Shown here: positions 1 to 6,555 of the stretch, piece by piece | Layout: each line of letters begins with the position of its first letter | Position numbering within the stretch: the stretch's first letter is position 1 | From: Lentisphaeria bacterium | GTDB lineage: Bacteria > Verrucomicrobiota > Lentisphaeria > Victivallales > UBA1829 | DNA: 6,555 bases | NCBI GenBank assembly: GCA_017540385.1 | Contig: JAFYBD010000125.1 | Span: 1 to 6,555, forward strand | Direction: 5' to 3' | Position numbers and translations under genes: made by a program | The notes under the pieces: generated by a model | Told to the model about the DNA's origin: nothing | Database searches by the model: none | What the model saw: only the letters and a program-made list of their open reading frames with translations

Positions 1-1
1 G

Positions 2-2827
2 AAGCTCTTCGGCATCGGCGGCGACAAGCCCGGCAAGGCGGAAGAAGTCCTCGAGGAGGCCCCCACCTACAAGTCCCAGTACGAGGACGACGAAAAGTTC
101 CTCCTCCCCGAGGAGCAGGACGTCCAGATCATCGCCTTCTATCTGCCGCAGTTCCACACGTTCCCCGAGAACGACGAATGGTGGGGCGAAGGCTTCACCG
201 AATGGGTCAACACGAAGAAGGCGAAGCAGAGATTCCCGGGCCATTACCAGCCGCGCACCCCGCACCGCGACATCGGCTACTACGACCTCTCGGACGTGGA
301 GACCATGAAGAAACAGGCTGCCCTCGCGAAAGCCCACGGCATTTCGGCGTTCTGCCTCTACTACTACTGGTTCGACGGCAAGAAGCTCATGGAGAAACCG
401 CTCGAAAACCTCATGGCCCACCCCGAAGTCGATTTCCCGTTCTGCCTCTGCTGGGCGAACGAGAACTGGACCCGGACCTGGGACGGCCAGCAGAATTCCG
501 TGCTGATCCAGCAGAACTACTCCGAAGAAAACGACATCAACTTCATCAAGGACCTGAAGCGCTACATCACCGATCCGCGCTATCTGCGCTGCAACGGCAA
601 GCCCGTGATCCTGGTCTACCACGCGAAGATCCTGCCGAACGCGAACAAGACGTTCGCGGCGTGGCGCCTGTGGTGCCGCAACAACGGCGTCGGCGAAATC
701 CAGATCTGGTCCTGCCGCACGTTCATCAAGAGCAACGAGTTCAAGAAGTTCGTCGAGGTCGACCGCGAAGTCGAATTCCCGCCCCACATGGTCTCCACGC
801 TCGAGATGTACCCGTCCACCACGTTCAAGGCATACAAGGACGACGGCTACTACTACAACTACCAGAAGATCATCACCGACCTCTGGAGATCGCGCACGTT
901 CGCGGACCTCTCCCCCTACCCGTTCTACCGCTGCGCCATGCTCGGCTGGGACAATTCCTGCCGCCGCGAGACCGGGTACTCCGTGTGGCAGTATTTCGCG
1001 CTCGAATCCTACCACTACTGGCTTCAGACCATCATCAAATACACGCGCAGGAAATTCATCGAGCAGGAACGCTTCATCTTCATCAACGCGTGGAACGAAT
1101 GGGCCGAGGGCACCTATCTGGAGCCGGACGAGCGTTTCGGCTACGCCAGCATCAACACCACCACGCGGGCCCTGTGCGATCTGCCGCCGTTCCCGCAGTA
1201 CGAGGTCCTCACCCCCGCCGAGAGCATCATGAAACAGCCGGGCAAGGTCCTCATCCATTTCCACATCTTCTACCTCGACCTGCTGGAAGAGATATCGGAG
1301 TACCTCGAAAACATCCCGTTCACCTACGACCTCGAGATCACCACCGACTCCCGCAGGAAGCGCGCCGAGATCGCGAATTACCTGCGGCTCAATCCGCTCT
1401 CCCGCTGCAGCATGCACCACATCACCGTCACGCGGAACGTCGGCCGCGACGTCGCGCCGTTCTTCGAGACCTGCGCGGACAAAGTCGACCAGTACGATTT
1501 CATCGGCCACTTCCATACGAAGAAATCCCTCACGGTGAACTGGGGCGGCGAATGGCGCCATTACCTGTTCGACCAGCTGCTCGGCAGCCCCGAGAAGATC
1601 TCCGCGATCTTCCGCAGGTTCGACCGCGACCGCAATCTCGGCCTCTACTTCCCGGCCCCCTTCCCGGCCATGAGCAACTACATGAACTGGGAAAACAACT
1701 ACTACCGGTGCAAGGACCTTCTGAAGGCCATGGGATTCGCCTCCGTCAGACTCCCCGAGCACCCCATGTTCCCGGTCGGCCAGATGTTCTGGGCCAGGAC
1801 CAAGGCCGTCTCGCCCATCTTCCAGCCCGGCATCATCGACCTCGCCGGATTCGAGGAGGAGAAAAACCAGATCACGGACACTCTAGCGCACGCCACGGAA
1901 CGCCTTTGGAAATACGTCGCCCACGGAGCGGGTTATACCACGCTCCCGGGCATCGTGCCGCCCGACCCGGAAACGGCCTCGGACGAGGAGGAAAAGGCCG
2001 ATGCGGAGGACGCTCCGGTCAAACGCCTTGCGATCTTCGTCCACTACTCGAAGAACAAGCGCATCTCGGACGCCGACATGTACATGCTGAGCGACCTGAA
2101 GAAGTGCGCCGACATCGTCTTCGTGAACAATGGCGAACTGCTCCAGGACCAGGCCATGCGCGTAGCGTATTTCACCAAGAAAGTCATCCTCCGCGAGAAC
2201 AAGGGCTACGACTTCGGTGCCTGGCGCGACGCTCTCGGCGAAGTCGACCTCGATGGCTACGACGAACTCGTGCTGCTGAACAACAGCATGTACGGGCCGT
2301 TCCGCCCATTCCGCGAAATCTTCGGCCGCATGGACGAGAACCCCGCGGATTTCTGGGGCATGACCGAGTTCCCCGAGACGAACAATCCACGCCGCGAAGA
2401 GGCGAAGGCCCTGCCCTACGGCGTCATCCCGCGCCATATCCAGAGCTACTTCCTCGTGTTCCGCAAGCAGGTCTTCACCTCGGACGCCTTCCGCGACTTC
2501 TGGAAGAACGTCCGCAACGAGACCACGCTCCCGAACGTCGTCGCCCGCTGCGAGACGCGCCTCAGCAATCATCTCGAGGAAGCCGGGTTCAAGTCCGACG
2601 TCTATCTCCGCACCGCCACCAGGCTCCAGGAGTTCGACCCGGTCACGCCCGAGTACAACGCCATCTACTGCAGGGCCCAGGACTTCCTGGTCCTCGGGTT
2701 CCCGTTCCTCAAGAAGAACATCTGCTACTATATGGAGCAGAAGGACATCAACGAGACGATCCTCCTGATCTCCAAACTCTTCAAGTATCCAACCAAAAAC
2801 ATTCAAATAACTGCCAGGACGAGGTAA
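2..2827 (+). CDS. WbsX (GH99-like) / tandem RgpF rhamnan-synthesis protein, 5' truncated by window edge
   Basis: Large polysaccharide-assembly protein, 941 residues visible; the true start lies left of the window. The frame is open from position 2, and the first ATG (296) lies inside the first domain, so it is not the start. Counting from position 2, residues 41-395 form a WbsX (GH99-like) domain: AFYLPQFHTFPEND at 45-58, WWGEGFTEW at 60-68, WANENW at 151-156 and WNEWAEG at 364-370. Residues about 415-653 form a first RgpF-type module with VGRDVAPF (480-487), HFHTKKS (503-509), FPVGQMFWAR (590-599) and TLAHATERL (627-635). An acidic linker (about 652-673) leads to a second, different RgpF module (about 675-910) with ENKGYDFGAW (732-741), LLNNSMYGPF (758-767) and HIQSYFLVF (812-820). 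These families occur in O-antigen and rhamnan clusters. Transferase activity and sugar specificity are inferred. The protein is probably cytoplasmic, since no membrane segment is visible. Family assignment is strong; exact reaction is unknown. Confidence 0.9.
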   Translation, partial: KLFGIGGDKPGKAEEVLEEAPTYKSQYEDDEKFLLPEEQDVQIIAFYLPQFHTFPENDEWWGEGFTEWVNTKKAKQRFPGHYQPRTPHRDIGYYDLSDVETMKKQAALAKAHGISAFCLYYYWFDGKKLMEKPLENLMAHPEVDFPFCLCWANENWTRTWDGQQNSVLIQQNYSEENDINFIKDLKRYITDPRYLRCNGKPVILVYHAKILPNANKTFAAWRLWCRNNGVGEIQIWSCRTFIKSNEFKKFVEVDREVEFPPHMVSTLEMYPSTTFKAYKDDGYYYNYQKIITDLWRSRTFADLSPYPFYRCAMLGWDNSCRRETGYSVWQYFALESYHYWLQTIIKYTRRKFIEQERFIFINAWNEWAEGTYLEPDERFGYASINTTTRALCDLPPFPQYEVLTPAESIMKQPGKVLIHFHIFYLDLLEEISEYLENIPFTYDLEITTDSRRKRAEIANYLRLNPLSRCSMHHITVTRNVGRDVAPFFETCADKVDQYDFIGHFHTKKSLTVNWGGEWRHYLFDQLLGSPEKISAIFRRFDRDRNLGLYFPAPFPAMSNYMNWENNYYRCKDLLKAMGFASVRLPEHPMFPVGQMFWARTKAVSPIFQPGIIDLAGFEEEKNQITDTLAHATERLWKYVAHGAGYTTLPGIVPPDPETASDEEEKADAEDAPVKRLAIFVHYSKNKRISDADMYMLSDLKKCADIVFVNNGELLQDQAMRVAYFTKKVILRENKGYDFGAWRDALGEVDLDGYDELVLLNNSMYGPFRPFREIFGRMDENPADFWGMTEFPETNNPRREEAKALPYGVIPRHIQSYFLVFRKQVFTSDAFRDFWKNVRNETTLPNVVARCETRLSNHLEEAGFKSDVYLRTATRLQEFDPVTPEYNAIYCRAQDFLVLGFPFLKKNICYYMEQKDINETILLISKLFKYPTKNIQITARTR
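2821..2825 (+). promoter_or_regulatory. Ribosome binding site for the methyltransferase gene
   Basis: GAGGT lies 8 nt before the ATG at 2834 and overlaps the TAA stop of the preceding gene (2825-2827). It is the only clear Shine-Dalgarno-like site at a gene start in the window, and it supports 2834 as the start. The two downstream genes begin within the end of the gene before them and lack an obvious equivalent. Confidence 0.7.
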
Positions 2828-2833
2828 CCAACC

Positions 2834-4243
2834 ATGAACGAAAACGGACATCAGGAAAAGCATCTTTCATTCCGCGAGCGACTCTCGCAGAAATCCCAGA
2901 TCCGGAAGATCTCCAAGATGACCCCGGAGGAGAAAGACGAGCTCCGGCTCTCCATCCGCAGGCAGATCTTCAAGAAGAACATCCCGAACTACGCGGACCT
3001 CACCGGCCTTGAAATCGGCGCTCTCTGCTCGCCCCTGCTCACCAAGGAGGAATCCGACGTCAAGTATTACGACATCTTCTCCAAGGACACCCTGATCGAG
3101 CATTTCCAGGAGTTCTACCCCGGCAAGACGTTCGTCGACGTCGACTTCGTGGCGAAGACCCGCTCCCTCTCCGCAGTTCTCGGCGACAATAAGTTCGACT
3201 ACTTCATCGCAAACCACGTAGTCGAGCACATCCCCGATTTCATCGGCTTCTTCAAGGCCGTGGCCGAGAGCCTGAACGACGGCGGCAAGTTCTTCCTCGC
3301 CATCCCCGACCGCCGCTTCACGTTCGACCACGACCGTCCCGAGACCTCCGCGGGCCACCTGATCGTGGACCACGAGGACAACGGCAGCGTGGACGCCGCG
3401 GAGCACATCCTCGACTCCCTCATCTACCACCCCGAACACCTGAACCTGAACGTTTACTGGAGCGACATCGAGAGCGGCCGCTACAATTTCGTCCACCACC
3501 ACCACGTCTTCAACTACGAGACATTCCTCGACCGGATCGTCAAGCCGCTCATCCGCATGCGCTACTTCCCCTTCTCCGTCCTCGACTACCACTACGAAAT
3601 CGGTCTCGACAACGAATTCGACATCGTGCTGGAGAAGTGCACCGACTGGGACAAGGTCCATGTCCTCGGCGAGAAGGTCCAGGTCCAGCCCCTGAAGGAC
3701 ATGTCCGGGCAGAACCACTACGATTTCCGCGAACAGATGGCCGTGATCGCCAAATCCGGCTGGTTCGATCCGCTGTGGTACCTCGCCAAATACAGCATCG
3801 TCCGCATCAGCGGCCTCAACCCCCTCAAGCACTACTATTTCTGGGGCGCATACCACGGATTCAATCCCTGCGACCGCTTCGATTCCAAGTTCTATCTCGA
3901 CTCCAATCCCGACGTGCGCAAGGTCGGCCTGAACCCGCTGTGGCACTTCCTCCACAACGGCAAACAGGAAGGCCGTATGCCCCTCCCGCCCGACCGGATG
4001 AAGGAACTGGAAGAGGACGAGAAGAAGGCCGAACAGGAATTCCGCGAGAAGACCGAACGCCAGACGGAAGCGCGTCTGACCGCCAGGGCCAGAGCGAAAG
4101 CCAAAGAGGCCGGGAACGACGACAAGGCCGAGGCCAAAGCGAAGGATTCCGAAAAGACCGGGGCCAAAGCGAAGGATTCCGAAAAGGCCAGGGACGATAA
4201 AGCCAAATCTGAACAGGAACAGGCTCCCGGGGCCGAATCCTGA
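2834..4243 (+). CDS. SAM-dependent methyltransferase with C-terminal FDxxxYL repeats and charged tail
   Basis: A 469-residue protein predicted to transfer a methyl group from S-adenosylmethionine, most likely to a sugar of the glycan built by this cluster; the acceptor is inferred from context. Residues 1-50 are a charged, probably helical lead. The class I methyltransferase fold spans about 57-270: motif I LEIGAL (59-64), a likely SAM-ribose acidic residue in YYDI (78-81), FDYFIANHVVEHIPD (121-135) and GGKFFLAIPDRR (150-161). Two 35-residue repeat modules follow at 311-345 and 349-383, then a Lys/Glu/Ala-rich tail (about 387-469) likely to be disordered or coiled. The start is 6 nt after the preceding stop, with a GAGGT site 8 nt upstream. 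The stop TGA shares its A with the next gene's ATG. The domain call is firm. In A-band/O9-type systems a methyltransferase can cap the chain, but nothing here proves that role. Confidence 0.9.
   Translation: MNENGHQEKHLSFRERLSQKSQIRKISKMTPEEKDELRLSIRRQIFKKNIPNYADLTGLEIGALCSPLLTKEESDVKYYDIFSKDTLIEHFQEFYPGKTFVDVDFVAKTRSLSAVLGDNKFDYFIANHVVEHIPDFIGFFKAVAESLNDGGKFFLAIPDRRFTFDHDRPETSAGHLIVDHEDNGSVDAAEHILDSLIYHPEHLNLNVYWSDIESGRYNFVHHHHVFNYETFLDRIVKPLIRMRYFPFSVLDYHYEIGLDNEFDIVLEKCTDWDKVHVLGEKVQVQPLKDMSGQNHYDFREQMAVIAKSGWFDPLWYLAKYSIVRISGLNPLKHYYFWGAYHGFNPCDRFDSKFYLDSNPDVRKVGLNPLWHFLHNGKQEGRMPLPPDRMKELEEDEKKAEQEFREKTERQTEARLTARARAKAKEAGNDDKAEAKAKDSEKTGAKAKDSEKARDDKAKSEQEQAPGAES
3764..3982 (+). repeat. 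Two-copy protein repeat (FDxxxYL...GLNPLxHxxxxGxxxGxxP)
   Basis: Two diverged 35-residue units lie in tandem with a 38-residue period in the methyltransferase C-terminus. Unit 1 begins FDPLWYLAKY and unit 2 begins FDSKFYLDSNPDV. Both contain GLNPL followed by H, then a glycine-rich end (GAYHGFNP and GKQEGRMP). The same kind of module is familiar from RgpF-type and other glycosyltransferase proteins of polysaccharide loci. Its function is unknown to me; a protein-protein or glycan-docking role is a guess. Confidence 0.75.
4132..4186 (+). repeat. Short tandem direct repeat in the methyltransferase tail
   Basis: A perfect 25-nt direct repeat, beginning GGCCAAAGCGAAGGATTCCG, occurs at 4132-4156 and 4162-4186 with a 30-nt period. 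It encodes two copies of AKAKDSEK in the charged tail. The period is a multiple of three, so copy-number change would keep the frame. It looks like a recent in-frame duplication that could vary between strains. Confidence 0.85.
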
Positions 4244-5163
4244 TGATGCCATCCGCTCCGGTCAGCATCTTCCTCTCGATACACGGGGATTCGGAATTCC
4301 TCCGGGAATTCCTGGATTCCCTGGCGGCTCAGACCTGTCGCGATTTCACGCTCAGGTACCGTTTCGACGGCCCCGCGTCGCCTCAGACCGAAGAGCTGAT
4401 GAAGCGCTATCCTTTCGCCTCCGGCCTCACCGACCGCAGGCACGTCGGCGTCGTCGCATCCTACCAGATGCTGCTTGATTCCGACCGCGACTGCCCCTAC
4501 TGCATGTTCGCGGATCAGGACGACGTCTGGAAACCGGCCAAGGTCGCCGAGTGTCTGGCGGCCATCAAAAAGGCCGAGGCCGCCCTCCCCGGCGGCACCC
4601 CGGTCCTCGTTCACTCCGACCTCTGCGTCGTCGACGAATCCCTGCGCCCGATTGCGGCCTCCATGGTCCGTTATCAGAGCCTGAACCCCGCGCGGACCTC
4701 CCTCGCCGACCTCATGATCCAGAACAACGTGACCGGCTGCACGGTCATCTGCAACCGCGCCCTCGCCGACCTCGCGAACATCCCGGCCGAGGCCATCTGC
4801 CACGACTGGTATCTCGCGCTCATCGCCGCGGCGTTCGGCTCCATCGTGTTCCTCCCGACCCCGCTGGTCGACTACCGCCAGCACAAGGAGAATGTCTACG
4901 GCGCGGTCAGGCGCGGCAGCCTCCTCAGACGGTTCTTCCAGCGCGAACACCTCCACTCCCGCATCGAGCTCACCAGACGGCAGGCCGGGGCGTTTCTGGA
5001 GCAGTTCCGCGCCGCGCTCTCGCCCGAGCAGGCCGAGCTGGTCGGCGACTGGAGCCGCGGACTCGCCGACGCGTCGTATTTCCGCCGACTTGGGACCATC
5101 TGGCGCCACGGATTCCGCAAGAACGACTGGCTCCGCACAATCGGGCTGTGGTGGGCCGCATGA
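4243..5163 (+). CDS. Family 2 glycosyltransferase, rhamnosyltransferase-like
   Basis: A 306-residue GT-A-fold glycosyltransferase, predicted to add a sugar (plausibly rhamnose) from a nucleotide-activated donor to a lipid-linked glycan at the inner face of the membrane. The catalytic core spans about 5-215. It shows LREFLDSLAAQT (20-31), the metal-binding DxD-type motif in FADQDDVW (89-96), VHSD (123-126), NNVTGCT (161-167), the likely catalytic-base region HDWYLAL (187-193) and YRQHKENVYGA (211-221). These C-terminal motifs are typical of rhamnosyltransferase-like GT2 proteins. Length matches the family. Two adjacent ATGs (4243, 4246) are possible starts; the first overlaps the upstream TGA by one base, suggesting reinitiation. 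The usual N-terminal TYNG and RDDGSSD signatures are altered to SIHGD and RFDGPAS, with the second Asp kept. The exact donor and linkage cannot be read from sequence. Confidence 0.9.
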   Translation: MMPSAPVSIFLSIHGDSEFLREFLDSLAAQTCRDFTLRYRFDGPASPQTEELMKRYPFASGLTDRRHVGVVASYQMLLDSDRDCPYCMFADQDDVWKPAKVAECLAAIKKAEAALPGGTPVLVHSDLCVVDESLRPIAASMVRYQSLNPARTSLADLMIQNNVTGCTVICNRALADLANIPAEAICHDWYLALIAAAFGSIVFLPTPLVDYRQHKENVYGAVRRGSLLRRFFQREHLHSRIELTRRQAGAFLEQFRAALSPEQAELVGDWSRGLADASYFRRLGTIWRHGFRKNDWLRTIGLWWAA

Positions 5164-6555
5164 AGACCGCGCTCGTCATCCCGACGCTGAACGCGGTCAA
5201 ACGCGGCTTCTGGTACGACCTGCTGCGTTCCGTGGCCGAACAGACCCTGCACCTGGACCTGAAGCTCGTCGTCGACAGCGAGTCCAACGACCAGACGTCC
5301 GAGCTCGCCGCCGCACGCGGCTGGAAATGCCTCCGCATCCGCCGCGGCAACTTCAATCACGGCGACACGCGCCGCCGCATCGTCCGCTACCTGCATCACA
5401 AAGGCTTCGACACGGTCGTCTTCCTCTCCCAGGACGCCGTCCTCTCCGAACCCGGTGCGCTCGACAAGCTCACAAAGTTCCTCTGGAACAATCCGGTCGC
5501 GGGGTGTTACGGCAAGCAGATCAGCCTGCACGAGCACACCCTGAACGCCTGGCAGCGCGAACGCTGCTACCCCGACAGCTCGCGCATCAAGACGCAGGCG
5601 GACATCGCGCGGGACGGCCTCATGGCGTCGTTCTGCTCGAACGCTTTTTCCGCGTGGAAGGTCCCGGAGCTCATCCGCCTCGGGAACTTTCCCCGCACGA
5701 ACTTCGGCGAAGACATGCTCATGGCCGCGTCCGTGCTCGAACAGGGCGGCGCGATCGGCTACTGCTGCGACGCCATCGTGATCCACGAACACTCCAACGC
5801 CCCCGGCGAACTCCTCAAACGCGGCTGGCAGATCGGCCGCTTCCATTACGAACACCCCGAGCTGCTCCGCAAGTTCACCCGGACCTCCGCGCGGATCGCC
5901 GGCCGCAGGCTCACGCCGTCCCTGCTGCTGCCGCTCGCGATCAAGGCGTCCGGCTACTTCGCGGCGCGTTTCCGCGACCGGATCCTGCCCTGGTGCGTCT
6001 TCCTGCTCATCTGGCTCCTGCTGCTGCCCGCGCTGATCCTGGAGGATTACCCGCAGCCCGACCTCTCCGGTCGCTACGCCCCGATGGCCGAAGCCTTCGC
6101 CAACGGCGACTGGACGTTCGCGTTCCATCCGCGCGTGACGCCGCTCCTGCCGGTCTGCGCCGGGATCTTCGTCAAACTCTTCTCCTGCGGCGGATTCCTG
6201 GCGTGCCAGCTGGCGGCCAGCCTGCTTCTCTCGCTCTGCGTCTTCCCGCTCTACTCGGCGTGCCGACGGCTTTATGGCGGCAGGATCGCGATCTGGACCT
6301 GTTTCCTCTTCGCCGGATGCCCCTACATCCTCCGGCTCGGCTACTACGGCATGCGGGAATCCGGCAGCATACTCGGGATCCTGCTCTGCGGCTACGCGGC
6401 CGTCCTGATCGTGCAGGCAGGGAGCAAACTCAAGGGCTGGCTCTGGTTTGCCGTCGGCGAGGCCGTGCTGCTCCTCAGCCGCGGCGACATGACGCTCTTC
6501 GCGGCCGTGATGGGCGCGGTGCTCTTCGTGTACGACTGCGTGCGGAACCGTCTCC
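5160..6555 (+). CDS. GT2 rhamnosyltransferase-like domain fused to a GT-C-like membrane glycosyltransferase, 3' truncated by window edge
   Basis: An open frame of 465 complete codons with no stop before the window end. The start ATG overlaps the previous stop as ATGA, a typical coupled start. Residues 1-about 240 are an RfbF-like GT2 domain: VIPTLN (6-11), VVDSES (37-42), FNHG (65-68), SQDA (90-93), SNAFSAW (160-166), GEDM (183-186) and HEHS (209-212). A basic stretch (about 245-277) leads into a hydrophobic segment (278-294). An acidic pair E295-D296 and SGRYAPMAEAF (303-313) follow, then further membrane segments at about 329-341, 346-364, 376-391, 402-419, 427-440 and 443-458. This second half resembles the start of PMT/ArnT-type GT-C transferases, which use polyprenyl-linked sugar donors on the outer face of the inner membrane. 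I checked the frame line by line across the junction and found no break. The GT2 call is firm; the GT-C call is likely but rests on topology and the first-loop acidic motif. Confidence 0.85.
   Translation, partial: MKTALVIPTLNAVKRGFWYDLLRSVAEQTLHLDLKLVVDSESNDQTSELAAARGWKCLRIRRGNFNHGDTRRRIVRYLHHKGFDTVVFLSQDAVLSEPGALDKLTKFLWNNPVAGCYGKQISLHEHTLNAWQRERCYPDSSRIKTQADIARDGLMASFCSNAFSAWKVPELIRLGNFPRTNFGEDMLMAASVLEQGGAIGYCCDAIVIHEHSNAPGELLKRGWQIGRFHYEHPELLRKFTRTSARIAGRRLTPSLLLPLAIKASGYFAARFRDRILPWCVFLLIWLLLLPALILEDYPQPDLSGRYAPMAEAFANGDWTFAFHPRVTPLLPVCAGIFVKLFSCGGFLACQLAASLLLSLCVFPLYSACRRLYGGRIAIWTCFLFAGCPYILRLGYYGMRESGSILGILLCGYAAVLIVQAGSKLKGWLWFAVGEAVLLLSRGDMTLFAAVMGAVLFVYDCVRNRL

Noticed and set aside
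1883..2863. 326-codon open frame on the - strand opposite the second RgpF module
   Set aside because: Antisense shadow of a high-G+C gene, no family motif; the + strand carries conserved RgpF motifs.
178..3012. 944-codon open frame on + in the frame before the WbsX/RgpF gene
   Set aside because: Its product is an Arg/Pro/His-rich chain with no recognisable motif and overlaps two genes with clear domains. It arises from the C/G third-position bias.
3637..4200. 187-codon + strand open frame inside the methyltransferase gene
   Set aside because: Arg/Pro/Gln-rich out-of-frame product with no ribosome site or motif.
2867..4252. 461-codon open frame on the - strand opposite the methyltransferase
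   Set aside because: Val/Leu/Glu/Asp-rich low-complexity product that mirrors the + strand codons; no domain. The + strand gene has full methyltransferase motifs.
4293..4320. Repeated GGAATTCC (4293-4300 and 4305-4312) followed by a similar GGATTCC
   Set aside because: Explained by codons for the FLREFLDS helix at the start of the GT2; too short and coding to be an operator.
5940..6060. Possible frameshift or missed gene boundary between the GT2 and membrane halves of the last gene
   Set aside because: Codons read continuously in the same frame with normal codon choice and no stop; no ATG with a ribosome site sits at the junction.
3892..6128. Two overlapping long - strand open frames (3892-5109 and 4896-6128)
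   Set aside because: Both lie opposite well-supported glycosyltransferase genes and encode compositionally biased chains without motifs.

Overview
The window is a fragment of a bacterial surface-polysaccharide (O-antigen, capsule or rhamnan-type exopolysaccharide) biosynthesis locus. It holds four genes, all on the + strand, packed with almost no intergenic DNA, so they very probably form one operon. The DNA is G+C-rich (about 60% by eye) with a strong preference for C or G at third codon positions. That bias also produces long spurious open frames on both strands. The host cannot be named from sequence alone. High G+C, GAGG-type ribosome sites and large multi-domain WbsX/RgpF proteins would fit groups such as Lentisphaerota/Verrucomicrobiota or Desulfovibrio-like bacteria, but this is a weak inference.

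Layout: (1) Positions 2-2827 carry the 3' part of a large gene, 941 codons visible and open at the left edge. It encodes a WbsX-type (GH99-like) domain followed by two different RgpF-type rhamnan-synthesis modules. (2) Positions 2834-4243 encode a SAM-dependent methyltransferase followed by two copies of a short FDxxxYL...NPL.H...G repeat module and a charged low-complexity tail. (3) Positions 4243-5163 encode a family 2 glycosyltransferase resembling rhamnosyltransferases. (4) From 5160 to the right edge runs an open frame with no stop in the window, encoding an RfbF-like family 2 glycosyltransferase joined in frame to a multi-pass membrane domain that looks like a GT-C (PMT/ArnT-type) glycosyltransferase.

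How they may work together: the WbsX/RgpF protein and the two GT2 domains would assemble a rhamnose-containing or similar deoxyhexose glycan on the cytoplasmic face of the membrane. The methyltransferase could modify or cap the sugar. The GT-C half of the last protein would add a residue from a lipid-linked donor on the outer face of the inner membrane. Spacings of 6 nt, -1 nt and -4 nt between successive genes point to translational coupling. No RNA genes, mobile elements, CRISPR arrays or convincing promoters or terminators are visible. The most unusual items are the GT2-GT-C fusion and the WbsX-RgpF-RgpF architecture.
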